From the NCBI RefSeq assembly GCF_009720525.1, contig NZ_CP043930.1:3442501-3506500 (forward strand): a stretch of DNA of 64,000 bases, written 5' to 3'. Within the stretch, counting starts at the first letter, position 1; each line of letters opens with the position of its first letter. The notes under the pieces were generated by a model. It worked only from the letters and a program-made list of their open reading frames with translations, searched no databases and was not told the DNA's origin. The translations under genes and the position numbers were made by a program. The stretch comes from Gimesia benthica (GTDB lineage Bacteria; Planctomycetota; Planctomycetia; Planctomycetales; Planctomycetaceae). Below are positions 10,174-18,010 of the stretch, in pieces.

Positions 10174-11072
10174 TCCATCTTCCTTTTCAGTTTGATTAGC
10201 TTCGTGGGGAGTGGTACCGTTTTTACTACGATACGAGGCGGGAAATCGTTTCCGATATTTCAGAAACTTTGTAGTAGAGCGAGTACGCCAGACGCGGAGC
10301 GGTGGTCGCCCGCGTCTCAACATCCAGGCGTTTTCTCCCACAATAGCGAGCCCTGCAGGGGACCGTCAATTGAGTCTCTGCCCTTGTTCTAATCTGAAAC
10401 CCAGAAACGAGTTGGGGCCGATTATACTCCCCTGAACCCCCTGGTCTGTCATTCATCTCTACTAACATCCTGTAATCAAGATACTTATGTCATATATATA
10501 CAAACTTAAGAAAATCGGTCGTCTCGCCGGGAACTCACTCCGGATTTTTTTGAGATAATTTTCCCGGACTCCGTCAGCCATCATGAGACAGGTCGCCTCC
10601 CACGTCCATCATCACTGGTGTGCTTTGTGCACGACTGACCATCACCTGTTTTCACTGAAAAGATTGCCCTTGATCGGTGTCTCCCGAATCATAAATTGTC
10701 GCAATTGTGCTTTGCGCGCGAGGCGGATGATGCGAGCACTGGAACACCGCCCACCAGTGACCCAGCAGCACCTGAATCGCCGTCGATTTCCCCCGGTTTT
10801 CACCGACACAAACTGAACCGGTTCCACATGTCCCGTATAATTTCAAATCATTTCGGAGCACTCTCACAGCATTTGAGAGACCGCTCACCCCCATCTCAAA
10901 GGAACTCGCAACAAACTCAAAGCTCGAATCCCCCTTGACCCCCACATGCCCTTCAACAAAATCCAACATCACTACCCCCAATAAAAATAAGCAGCAAGGC
11001 ACCAGCCACACGTATCTGTACTTAAAATTTCAGTCACCCATTGCTAAACAGCGTCAAAGCAGGAAAAGAAAT

Positions 11073-11210
11073 GAGCCGCAGGGCATTAGCCCCGGTTGAA
11101 ACGAGTTTGGTATAAAACATCCGAATGAAGAAACATATTCTATGATATTCCACGAACAGAATCGGGTGAGCCCGAATGCAATTCAAGCCGAGCGCAGCGA
11201 GCAGGAGGTC
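11073..11210 (+). repeat. Dispersed palindromic repeat, copy 1 (degenerate)
   Basis: The element runs from a GAGCCGCAGGGCATTAGCC motif (11073 on) to a right end of CCCGAAT-GCA-ATTC followed by GAGCGCAGCGAGCAGGAGGTC (about 11170-11210). The same two ends, at almost the same distance, recur at 11860-11993; the right end recurs at 51871-51906. In this copy the hairpin's second arm has decayed (ATTCAAGCC). Non-coding; translations of this type appear as spurious short proteins. Confidence 0.7.
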
Positions 11211-11369
11211 ACAACGTACGCCCCAGTCACAGCAACAACTCTTCATGAACAACAAACCGAACCAAGCACAGCGCATCACCAGCCAGCCACCACACAACGA
11301 CCTCCTGTCGCCTGCAGCACTACCAGGTTTCATCCACTCCCCCTGGTATTCGAATTTCCCACGCACCTC

Positions 11370-11395
11370 TTTCGTGTTTTTCGTGTCTTTCGTGG
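11370..11395 (+). repeat. Short tandem repeat of TTTCGTG units
   Basis: Three imperfect head-to-tail units (TTTCGTG, TTTTTCGTG, TCTTTCGTGG) within 26 bases. Non-coding, outside any gene. Confidence 0.5.
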
Positions 11396-11533
11396 TAGAT
11401 CAACCCGGCGTCTTCCGAGAATACCAATCCCCCATTTTACAAAAAAGAAACTCACCCCCGTAGCTGAAAATCGTTAAGCTGTAGGAAAGCGCACCGCTAC
11501 GCTCATCCTCAGTTTTTCACTCAGGAGAACCCC

Positions 11534-11764
11534 ATGGTCTTTCAGGCATTCGACCCCGACGACGAGGAATCGTTCGACAAAATGCGCGATCTCTTCAGCC
11601 CGACGCAGGTAGACCAGTCCGTCCGCCAGGCACTGATGTTCTGCTGGATGATGCTCCCTGATGACAAACTCAACATCGACGAACTGGAACAGCAGTTCCG
11701 CCGCATCGTCGACCGCGCACTGCAAAACCTCCGCGAAGACGGCCAGGCGTTTGGAAGTAAATGA
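11534..11764 (+). CDS. Small conserved-looking acidic protein of unknown function
   Basis: A 76-residue protein with an AGGAG ribosome site seven bases before ATG 11534. It is acidic and predicted helical throughout (FDPDDEESFDKMRDLF, then RQALMFCWMMLP, then LEQQFRRIVDRALQNLRED), with no signal peptide, membrane span or cysteine pair. The balanced amphipathic helices and the good start argue for a real gene despite its size. It lies alone between two copies of the dispersed repeat. I do not recognise a family. Confidence 0.65.
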   Translation: MVFQAFDPDDEESFDKMRDLFSPTQVDQSVRQALMFCWMMLPDDKLNIDELEQQFRRIVDRALQNLREDGQAFGSK

Positions 11765-11859
11765 TCTCGAAGAAAAACGAGGGCCGGCCCCGATTGAAGT
11801 TAGGCTCGCGATGGGTGCCACTGTTGGCTTGTAGTATTTAGACCGGACACCAACACCAA

Positions 11860-11993
11860 CTGAGCGGCAAGGCGCTAGCCGCCGGTAATATTCTCCAGCG
11901 CGGATCCCAATTACCGGTGGCCAGAGCCATTCCACTCAAATTAACCGGGTAACCCCGAATGCAATTCGGGGTGAGCGCAGCGAACAGGAGGTC
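11860..11993 (+). repeat. Dispersed palindromic repeat, copy 2 (best preserved)
   Basis: Left end TGAGCGGCAAGGCGCTAGCCGCCGG; right end a nine-base perfect stem ACCCCGAAT (11952-11960), loop GCA, ATTCGGGGT (11964-11972), followed by GAGCGCAGCGAACAGGAGGTC. Compared with copy 3 the stem's outer pairs differ on both arms (A-C/G-T here, G/C there), so pairing is conserved by compensating change. This supports a REP-like RNA or DNA hairpin. Confidence 0.75.
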
Positions 11994-12058
11994 GCAGGGC
12001 ACTCTTGCGAACATCAGAATGAACACAACACCGCAAAACCGAAAGCCAATCAGCGTTT

Positions 12059-12295
12059 TCAACACGATTCCAGCTCTGAAACGATTGCATCGATATCAAG
12101 GGGCATTACCCGGCCTTCTCTCTCGGCTTCCAGGGACTGCTGAATCTGCTGCTTCAGCTCGGCGTGTCTCTGCTTCAACTCCCGAAAGACCTCCAGCGCT
12201 TCTGTAACCAGGGCCCTTTCATCTTCATAATGAACGCTGGCCATTTCTTCTTCGATGAACTTGAGAATCTCTGCATGCAGGATACCAGCCGCCAC
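12059..12295 (-). CDS. ParD-like antitoxin-type small protein (no toxin beside it)
   Basis: A 78-residue protein. Its N-terminal half (ILKFIEEEMASVHYEDERALVTEALEV) follows the ParD/CopG pattern of a short strand and two helices with the FIEE...Y....VxxAL spacing. The C-terminal half is a charged helix (LKQRHAELKQQIQQSLEAEREG) ending in DIDAIVSELES, the kind of tail that wraps a ParE toxin. The start is a GTG directly after the SugE stop codon, suggesting translational coupling; an internal ATG at 12244 is an alternative. No ParE/RelE-like toxin is visible next door, so it may be an orphan antitoxin or a plain DNA-binding protein. Confidence 0.6.
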   Translation of the reverse strand: MAAGILHAEILKFIEEEMASVHYEDERALVTEALEVFRELKQRHAELKQQIQQSLEAEREGRVMPLDIDAIVSELESC

Positions 12296-12613
12296 TCACG
12301 AAGCCGAAAGCTTCAACCCCAGCACGCCACCCACGATCAGCACCAGACAGAGCCCGCGCCAGATCGTGACCGGTTCACCAAACAGGAAGGCGCTCAGCAC
12401 CGCCGTCCCCAATGCGCCGATCCCCGTCCAGACCGCGTAACCGGTGCCCACCGGAATCGTGCGGACCGCCAGGGCCAGCAGGAACATGCTCGCCGCCATC
12501 ATGCCAATGGTCAGCACGCTGGGCCATAACCTGGTGAAACCGTCCGTGTATTTCATGCCGACCGCCCAGCCGATCTCCAGCACCGCCGCCACCAAAAGAA
12601 TCACCCATGCCAT
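12296..12613 (-). CDS. gdx: Guanidinium exporter of the SMR family (SugE/Gdx)
   Basis: A 105-residue four-helix small multidrug resistance protein: MAWVILLVAAVLEIGWAVG opens span 1 with the membrane-buried Glu that carries protons and substrate, and GTGYAVWTGIGALGTAVLS is the characteristic SugE/Gdx third span. The family works as a dual-topology dimer exchanging guanidinium for protons. The pattern fits Gdx rather than EmrE: the EIGWAVGMKYTDGFTR region is typical of Gdx. Strong support comes from the leader at 12634-12680, which folds as a guanidine-II riboswitch. The ParD-like gene follows with no gap. Inner membrane protein. Confidence 0.93.
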   Translation of the reverse strand: MAWVILLVAAVLEIGWAVGMKYTDGFTRLWPSVLTIGMMAASMFLLALAVRTIPVGTGYAVWTGIGALGTAVLSAFLFGEPVTIWRGLCLVLIVGGVLGLKLSAS

Positions 12614-12633
12614 AACGCACCTGTCACTGCTGT

Positions 12634-12680
12634 GGCAGGGTCGTCCCCGCCGACGGGAAATACATGCAGGTCGTCCTGCA
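12634..12680 (-). promoter_or_regulatory. Guanidine-II (mini-ykkC) riboswitch upstream of gdx
   Basis: On the minus strand there are two tandem hairpins, each capped by ACGA: TGCAGG-ACGA-CCTGCA (12665-12680) and GGCGGGG-ACGA-CCCTGCC (12634-12651, one G-U pair). They are 13 bases apart and end 20 bases before the gdx start codon. Twin stem-loops with ACGR tetraloops are the defining feature of the mini-ykkC/guanidine-II class, which binds guanidinium and turns on exporters of this kind. Confidence 0.9.
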
Positions 12681-12697
12681 ATGGGACTGTTCCCGGC

Positions 12698-12725
12698 ATT
12701 ATACGCCCCACATCCGCCGGGACAA
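12698..12725 (-). promoter_or_regulatory. Promoter of the riboswitch-gdx transcript
   Basis: On the minus strand a perfect TATAAT (12698-12703) lies 16 bases after TTGTCC (12720-12725). Transcription would begin near 12691, about ten bases before the first riboswitch hairpin, giving a leader of about 78 bases. Confidence 0.7.
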
Positions 12726-12787
12726 GCGGCCTAATGCCCGGCTTGCTCAGGAATGATAAAGCTGAACACCGGTCATCAACCAGAGCT

Positions 12788-13327
12788 TTATTGATCGGCA
12801 GGAAAGAAAATTCGATCGAGACGCGTGACTAAACTTTCATCGTACCGCAGCAGAATCATCGGCCACAATCTCTCTTTTGAATCAACGTGCACCTCCGAGA
12901 TATCGGCAGTCATGGCCAGATTCATCTTTTCTCGATCATGGAAAATAACAATCGCGTCGTAGCAGGGAGGCGCGAACTGGGGGAGCGTCCCAGGCAGGAA
13001 CCTTTGAGACTCTTCATTTTCGCTAAGACGCGCGGACCGCACATGGGTCCACAACTGATTGGCCAGCTTTCCATCAATCTCGATCCACTGACGATTCGCC
13101 CTGAGGGGATTTTCTCTGGTGCTCATTAATATGGTTTCAATCTGAGGCTGCTTGAATTCAGAGGGCAGCGCATGAAAGCCGGCTTCCTCTTCCTCAGACT
13201 GCTCCGCCGCTGCCTTGACGGGTTCCTGGGCGGAATGCTCTCCCCAAAACAGGGCAGCAACACAAATAAATAAGATTGAGAACCCTGAAATATATCGATT
13301 CCGGTAGCGTCCATAACTCAGCAACAT
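12788..13327 (-). CDS. Membrane-anchored protein of unknown function
   Basis: A 179-residue protein starting at ATG 13327, chosen for its strong GGAGGAACG ribosome site; an in-frame start farther upstream lacks one. Residues about 10-27 (RYISGFSILFICVAALFW) form a signal anchor, followed by an acidic linker (EQSEEEEAGF) and a soluble domain. The domain contains MSTRENPLRANRQWIEIDGKLANQLW and ends in DESLVTRLDRIFFPADQ. No cysteine pairs or catalytic motif. The Asp/Glu-rich linker suggests an exported domain. No recognised family; neighbours give no hint. Confidence 0.65.
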   Translation of the reverse strand: MLLSYGRYRNRYISGFSILFICVAALFWGEHSAQEPVKAAAEQSEEEEAGFHALPSEFKQPQIETILMSTRENPLRANRQWIEIDGKLANQLWTHVRSARLSENEESQRFLPGTLPQFAPPCYDAIVIFHDREKMNLAMTADISEVHVDSKERLWPMILLRYDESLVTRLDRIFFPADQ

Positions 13328-13554
13328 CGTTCCTCCTTGAGAACACGCTGTGATTTTTCTTTCATCCAGAAACCGGAGCAAGGCGAGCATTCTACGGGCG
13401 CAACAGGGTTCAGGTCCATATGAATCGATACCAGGACTGATAACCCCCTGTTTACACTTCACATCACACCGCAGCAAACCAGCAGAACAGAATCATAATC
13501 CCAATGAGCAGGACTCCACGAAAATAAACTCCACAGGAAACCCGGATTCACCCC

Positions 13555-13582
13555 TTGACAGAATTAGACAGACCTGTATGCT
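13555..13582 (+). promoter_or_regulatory. Promoter with a TetR-type operator half in its spacer
   Basis: TTGACA (13555-13560), 16-base spacer, TATGCT (13577-13582). The spacer ends in AGACAGACCTG, and ACAGACCTGTATG closely matches the operator-like dyad 180 bases downstream (13746-13759). A repressor bound here would cover the promoter. It lies about 210 bases before the NTF2-like gene; the rest of 13478-13793 holds no gene, but has a CTGGTACCAG palindrome at 13682-13691. Confidence 0.5.
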
Positions 13583-13745
13583 TCGATTGTTCAGACACGC
13601 GACAACTGCAAAGAAGAACCAGCCGCAATGCATTCGCCCGCTCAGGTGTCTTTGCTGATAATCGTACTAAATACGAACTAACTGGTACCAGAGTCACACG
13701 CTATCGAATGAGGTCCGCCTCGTTCTCTTTTTTTGGATATATTAT

Positions 13746-13759
13746 ACAGACCTGTCTGT
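13746..13759 (+). promoter_or_regulatory. Operator-like inverted repeat before the NTF2-like gene
   Basis: ACAGAC-CT-GTCTGT, a perfect six-base dyad, sits just after an AT-rich TATATTAT stretch that could be a -10, and 34 bases before the start codon. Its sequence repeats the site at about 13568-13580. This spacing and size suit a TetR-family repressor; no regulator gene is visible nearby. Confidence 0.5.
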
Positions 13760-13793
13760 TTACTACAGCTTCAACCCAACACAGGAGACACAC

Positions 13794-14255
13794 ATGACTG
13801 CCATCAAACCCCCGTTCAATTTCGCCACCGCCACCGCCAAAGTCCGTGCTGCGGAAGATGCCTGGAACAGCCGCGACCCTGAAACGGTCTCCCTGGCCTA
13901 CTCCCCGGATTCCGAGTGGCGGAACCGCGATCAGTTTCTGCAGGGACGCGATCAGATCCGGGAATTCCTCGCCGGTAAATGGGAGCGGGAACTCGATTAC
14001 CGGCTCGTCAAATCGCTGTGGAGCTATTCGGAAAACCGCATCGGCGTTCGCTTTCAGTACGAGTACCACGATGCAGACGGGCAATGGTTCCGCGCCTACG
14101 GAAATGAACTCTGGGAGTTTGACGAAGCTGGGCTCATGCGCCGCCGCGAAGCCAGCATCAACGATGTCCCCATCCCCGCAGACCAGCGCCGCTTTCACTG
14201 GCCCACCTCCGGTCCCCGGCCACTGATGCACGCAGGCATTCCGGATGTCGCCTGA
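13794..14255 (+). CDS. NTF2/SnoaL-like protein (DUF1348)
   Basis: A 153-residue single-domain protein with the cone-shaped NTF2-like pattern: an N-terminal helix ([21 protein letters not shown]), [28 protein letters not shown], and strands [27 protein letters not shown]. This is the DUF1348 branch, recognised by SEWRNR and by GNELWEFD. Some NTF2-like proteins are isomerases or hydrolases, but none of that is evident here. An AGGAGA ribosome site precedes ATG 13794. Two matching operator-like sites upstream suggest a TetR-type control, common for DUF1348 genes. Cytosolic. Confidence 0.85.
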   Translation: MTAIKPPFNFATATAKVRAAEDAWNSRDPETVSLAYSPDSEWRNRDQFLQGRDQIREFLAGKWERELDYRLVKSLWSYSENRIGVRFQYEYHDADGQWFRAYGNELWEFDEAGLMRRREASINDVPIPADQRRFHWPTSGPRPLMHAGIPDVA

Positions 14256-14266
14256 TCGATGGACAG

Positions 14267-15052
14267 TCAGATCTCGGAGTCGGCAGCAGCAGATTCCGAG
14301 GTCGGGCTGGCATCTTCAATCCGGTGCCGCTGCTGTAACCAACGCGCAAGGATCCAGCAGAACAGCGCCCACGCCAGACCCGCGGTCCAGCCGGCAATCA
14401 CATCGGTCGGGTAATGCACGCCGAGGTAGATCCGACTGAGCCCAATCAACAGCGTCAGCAGCAGTGCCACACAAAGCACGTAAATCTTCACCCGCGTCCG
14501 CTGAATCACCGACGCCAGCAGTGCCCCCAGCGTGAGATAGATCACCGCCGAAAGCATCGAGTGGCCACTGGGGAAGCTGCTGGTATAAACATACGAGAGA
14601 TGCGGCACCACATCCGGGCGGGGTCGGCTGATGAAATGCTTGAGCGCAGAACTGAGCAGCAGCCCACCGAGGGAAGCGAACAGCAATAACAGGATCACCC
14701 GTTTTTTCCCTTCGATCCAGAGATAGCCTGCCACGACCGTCGTAAAGAAGACCAGCGTCGCCACGCCCCCCAGCGCGGTCAGATCGCGGCCCATCTCCTG
14801 CGCCCAGGGTGGCCCGATGGGAACCGACGGATCATCGGCCCGTCGCATCGAACGAATCACCCACTTGTCGAATGCCTGGGTCTCCTGTTCCAGCACCTCG
14901 TCGGTGAGTTCAATGAACGCCCAGGTAGCCCCGGCCAGGATCAGAAAAAAGACCAGCACCAGCGGTTCACGACCTTTGAGCCAGTTCACCGCAAACTCGA
15001 TCCATTTCAGCAGCCGCCGAGAGAACAATTTCAGCCATCCGGTTTCAGACAT
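14267..15052 (-). CDS. PAP2-family membrane phosphatase
   Basis: A 261-residue protein with a first span at about 30-50, a large loop, then five more spans. The three PAP2 catalytic motifs are all present: KHFISRPRP near residue 138, PSGHS near 163 and SRIYLGVHYPTDVIAGW near 210 (conserved Arg, His and Asp). The family dephosphorylates lipid phosphates such as phosphatidic acid or undecaprenyl pyrophosphate on the outer face of the cytoplasmic membrane. The substrate cannot be decided. A polar Glu/Ala/Ser tail ends the protein. Converges with the NTF2-like gene, 11 bases apart. Confidence 0.9.
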   Translation of the reverse strand: MSETGWLKLFSRRLLKWIEFAVNWLKGREPLVLVFFLILAGATWAFIELTDEVLEQETQAFDKWVIRSMRRADDPSVPIGPPWAQEMGRDLTALGGVATLVFFTTVVAGYLWIEGKKRVILLLLFASLGGLLLSSALKHFISRPRPDVVPHLSYVYTSSFPSGHSMLSAVIYLTLGALLASVIQRTRVKIYVLCVALLLTLLIGLSRIYLGVHYPTDVIAGWTAGLAWALFCWILARWLQQRHRIEDASPTSESAAADSEI

Positions 15053-15136
15053 GATTTCAGTCTAGCAGAAAACACGGCGAAAACTCTATCCTCACTCCCC
15101 TTCAATCGACGTCAGAGGATCGATTCTCACGCTGAC

Positions 15137-15721
15137 TCAGGCATCACCGTTGAGTCGTTTGCGTAAATTTTCGAGTCCGCGTTTGATCAGGGAGGCCACC
15201 GCCGTTTCCGAACGACCAAAGTGTTGCTCCAGATCCGCCAGCGACCAGCCTTCGATGTGCCTTAACCGCACCGCTTCCCCCTGGTCTGCAGGAATCGACG
15301 CCAGCACTTCCGCCAGCCGCACTGCATCCTCGGCCTGCATCACCCTTTGTGAGGGACTCAGAGTTTCCAGGTGAAACAGCCCCTCCAGACGCGAGCCCGC
15401 GACTTCATTACCTACGGCCCGCTTCTCTGCGCCCGCGTGTCGGCGTATCGTATCCTGAATATTCCGTTCATGGATTTTCTGCAACCAGGCAACAAACTGC
15501 GCCTCTTCTTTCCCGTCGAACTGCTGAAAGTTTCGCAGGGCCGACAGACAGGTCTGCTGCACGATATCCGAATCATCCACGCGAGCCTGCAGACGACCGT
15601 CCAGCGCCCGTTGCGTGATGAACTTCAAATAGGGCCGGTGGCGATCCAGCAATTGCCCGATCGCCTCCTGGTTGCCCTGCAGCGATTCGTTGAGAAGTCG
15701 CTGGTATTCCGAGTTGCGCAT
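15137..15721 (-). CDS. RNA polymerase ECF-type sigma factor
   Basis: A 194-residue sigma-70-family protein. Region 2 spans about residues 15-90, with DDSDIVQQTCLSALRNFQQF (the DIVQ-T motif) and FVAWLQKIHERNIQDTIRRH. Region 4 spans about 135-190, with ADQGEAVRLRHIEGWSLADL and a helix-turn-helix RSETAVASLIKRGLENLRKRL. The RHIEGWSLADLEQHFGRS signature is typical of the large planctomycete ECF group. No anti-sigma gene adjoins; the codirectional RDD gene upstream and PAP2 gene downstream are not obvious partners. Target promoters unknown. Confidence 0.9.
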   Translation of the reverse strand: MRNSEYQRLLNESLQGNQEAIGQLLDRHRPYLKFITQRALDGRLQARVDDSDIVQQTCLSALRNFQQFDGKEEAQFVAWLQKIHERNIQDTIRRHAGAEKRAVGNEVAGSRLEGLFHLETLSPSQRVMQAEDAVRLAEVLASIPADQGEAVRLRHIEGWSLADLEQHFGRSETAVASLIKRGLENLRKRLNGDA

Positions 15722-15867
15722 GCGCGTATCCTGAGAGAACTCGATCGGTAGACAGAATTAGAAGAGTCTCTCTCATTATGCACATCTGCACCCCGGAATA
15801 AAACTGATTCTCAACGATTTCTTAACCAGACTGAATCGGCAGCAGTCAACAGGCGACGGGCTGCCTG

Positions 15868-16683
15868 CTATTCACTGACCAGTCTGACCTTGGGAACGGT
15901 TTTGATCGAAGTATCACCCAGCAAATCGCCGATCCGTCTTCCTGTAACGAGCAACATGATCACCTCAGTCAGCACCACCAGAATAGCGATCGGCACGCCA
16001 ATTACGAATCCGATTATCGGAATACAAAACAGGAACGGCCCGATACACAACGGAATGTTTCGCAAGATCCGCGGCCCGACCCTTGCAGGGTCGGCACTGT
16101 TATTTGACACCTGTAATCCCAGCAGCAGTTTCCCGGGGCTGGCGCCTGCCGCATCGCGGAACAGCCAGTAGCAGCACAGCATCAGGCCGATGAGAATCTG
16201 CCCCAGGATCGGAATCAACACCAGCGGCCCCAGGATCAGCGTCAGCAACGCATCGATCACATAAGCGATCGCCCGCATCAGAACCGGAGCCGTCTCGGAT
16301 TCCGGCAGACCGGCAACCACTTCGGGCTGCTTCGACTCTGGCTCAGTGCTGGTCCGGGCTGGAAACGCGGTGCTCTCAACCGGCTTTTCAGCGGGGGCAG
16401 GTTTCGTTGACGCGGTCTGCTCAACAACCCGTGGTTTCTCAGATGAAGTAGGTTTGGGGGGCGTTGTTGAATCGCGAGTCGGTGTTCTGCTTTGGATCTT
16501 TGTCGCATTTTTCTTTCCAGCCGCAGACCGCCGCGTCTCTACAAAATGCTGCAGCCGCTGAATCTCCCGGGGCGTAAAGGTCCTCTGGATATCATCGGCG
16601 GCCGCAATCTTCAGGTGCTGGCAGATTTTGCGAAACTGCGATTCCGAAACGCGCAACCTCTGACATAAATCACTGGAATTCAT
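15868..16683 (-). CDS. RDD-family membrane protein with an N-terminal helix-turn-helix
   Basis: A 271-residue protein in three parts. Residues 1-50 (DLCQRLRVSESQFRKICQHLKI, then FTPREIQRLQHFVETRR) look like a small helix-turn-helix. Residues 50-130 form a low-complexity linker rich in Pro, Thr, Lys and Glu. Residues 130-265 are an RDD domain with three spans, including AYVIDALLTLILGPLVLIP, the GKLLLGLQV motif and RILRNIPL. RDD proteins are membrane proteins of mostly unknown role, some linked to cation transport. The combination of a DNA-binding-like head and RDD tail is uncommon; it might respond to a membrane signal, but this is inference. Confidence 0.8.
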   Translation of the reverse strand: MNSSDLCQRLRVSESQFRKICQHLKIAAADDIQRTFTPREIQRLQHFVETRRSAAGKKNATKIQSRTPTRDSTTPPKPTSSEKPRVVEQTASTKPAPAEKPVESTAFPARTSTEPESKQPEVVAGLPESETAPVLMRAIAYVIDALLTLILGPLVLIPILGQILIGLMLCCYWLFRDAAGASPGKLLLGLQVSNNSADPARVGPRILRNIPLCIGPFLFCIPIIGFVIGVPIAILVVLTEVIMLLVTGRRIGDLLGDTSIKTVPKVRLVSE

Positions 16684-16892
16684 AGAGATACCTCATTATT
16701 CAAACTGCAAAACCATGTGTCAGGCAAAGACGAAAGGGGGAATACTGACGTCAGTTGACGAACAGTGCTCAACCTCTCAAGCGTCAGCGCAGCGCAAACT
16801 TGGCGGCGGAAATTCACAATTCTGAAAAATCAGGCGAGACCAGCACCAGCGATTATCGAACAGGCATTCGTAACAGCGTTGAAACAAAAAGA

Positions 16893-16920
16893 GGCAGGTC
16901 TCATTAAGTTGAGACCTGCC
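16893..16920 (-). terminator. Terminator of the DUF1559 gene (bidirectional form)
   Basis: An 11-base perfect stem (ggcaggtctca 16893-16903 with 16910-16920), loop of six. On the minus strand it is followed by TCTTTTTGTTTC, suiting the gene ending at 16954; on the plus strand by TTTTTCTTCTC. Confidence 0.85.
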
Positions 16921-16953
16921 TTTTTCTTCTCTTACTGGTTGTCTGACGTTCGC

Positions 16954-17901
16954 TCAAAATTCACCGATGGCTTCACCACCGTTGGGGGTACTCATCGCCT
17001 TTAACACATCCGGATCAATATTCTCCGAAACAAATCGCACCGCTCCGTCGGAGAGCAGCACATGATTGCCCCCCACCATCGACGTCTTCCTCCCCTCTCG
17101 CATCACATTGGCAGGATGATCGATATTGGTCGGATCGCCCCACGGCTTAAAACCCTCTCCCGATTCAATCGCCATGATCGTAGTCGAGGCGCCATCAGTG
17201 ATGTCACGAAACCGAGTGTTCCCATTGGTCTCCAGCAATAGTTCGTTCCCGATGTAATGCGACAGCGCCAACCCGTCTGGAGAAACGGTTTCCTCAACGG
17301 AAGGATGCAGGTAGTCAGGAATGACCTGGGTGAAATGCTTGCGATTTTCCGGCGTCGTCCAGGGTTGATCCATGTCAATCCGATTGTACAACACCGCCTG
17401 ATCCATAAAGGGCAGAATGAACGTCTGCCAGCTGTGGTTCGGCTTGCCTTCCACGTTGGTCGTCCCCCCCGGGGTAAACACTCCGAACGTGTCATGATAA
17501 TTATGCATCGCCAGGCCGATCTGCTTCAGATGATTTTTGGATGTCGACCGCCGGGCTGCTTCGCGGGCCTGCTCAACGGCAGGTAGCAGCAGAGCCACCA
17601 GCACCATGACCACGAGAATGCCCCCGCCCCCCAGAATCGCGAGGACCAGGATCAGTGTTGTGTTGTTTTTCTTCGGGCCAGAGGAAGTGGAACTCGTCTG
17701 TTCAAAGTCGGAGCCCCCACTGCTGACTGTCTCCGCTGGCAAGAGTCCCGGTATCTGGCCCGCAGGTCGGAATTCACCCGCCTCTCCTTCTCTCACCAGA
17801 TCCGACTCCTGTACTTTGCCCTGCGCCGCCAGTTCAATCAGCCGTTCCCGGGTCAAGGGGCCTGCTGTCTGGTCACCACGTTTCACATACCAGTTGGCCA
17901 T
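16954..17901 (-). CDS. GYF_2-DUF1559 pseudopilin-like protein
   Basis: A 315-residue protein with residues 2-55 forming a GYF_2 domain (WYVKRGDQTAGPLTRERLIELAAQGKV). A Ser-rich linker follows, then one membrane span near 82-105 (LILVLAILGGGGILVVMVL). From about 108 it is DUF1559 (LLPAVEQAREAARRS, NHLKQIGLAMHNYHD), ending with the typical HVLLSDGAVRF and NIDPDVLKA. DUF1559 proteins resemble type IV pilin/pseudopilins and are hugely amplified in planctomycetes. Here GYF_2 replaces the usual N-terminal prepilin methylation site, so it is probably a membrane protein exposing DUF1559 outside. A terminator follows the gene. Confidence 0.9.
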   Translation of the reverse strand: MANWYVKRGDQTAGPLTRERLIELAAQGKVQESDLVREGEAGEFRPAGQIPGLLPAETVSSGGSDFEQTSSTSSGPKKNNTTLILVLAILGGGGILVVMVLVALLLPAVEQAREAARRSTSKNHLKQIGLAMHNYHDTFGVFTPGGTTNVEGKPNHSWQTFILPFMDQAVLYNRIDMDQPWTTPENRKHFTQVIPDYLHPSVEETVSPDGLALSHYIGNELLLETNGNTRFRDITDGASTTIMAIESGEGFKPWGDPTNIDHPANVMREGRKTSMVGGNHVLLSDGAVRFVSENIDPDVLKAMSTPNGGEAIGEF

Positions 17902-18010
17902 GATGGTCTCTTTCTCGCTGGAGACTCTGGGACAGAGTCAGGTCAAAAACTCAGCAGTAGAAGTACGAACACCAGTCTAACAGATCCGCATCCGACCCGA
18001 TACGAAAAAA

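Larger units (their letters stand above)
10174..11533. other. Gene-poor stretch of about 1.36 kb
   Basis: I see no convincing gene here. Open frames exist on both strands (for example 10652-11011 minus) but lack ribosome sites and conserved features. The stretch contains the upstream region of the SGNH/PVC gene, one copy of the dispersed palindromic repeat (11073-11210) and a short tandem repeat (11370-11395). Confidence 0.6.

Noticed and set aside
10652..11011. 119-residue open frame on the minus strand with a hydrophobic start
   Set aside because: No ribosome site, composition changes along its length and no conserved pattern. Likely chance in a gene-poor stretch.
11034..11366. Open frame containing CDLLLAALGLNCIRAHP, with a near-copy (CDLLFAALTPNCIRGYP) at 11838-12065
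   Set aside because: The similarity is reverse-strand translation of the dispersed DNA repeat, not a protein family.
16076..16094. Inverted repeat CCGACCC-N5-GGGTCGG in the RDD gene
   Set aside because: Lies inside a well-formed coding region and is followed by no T-run. Probably chance.
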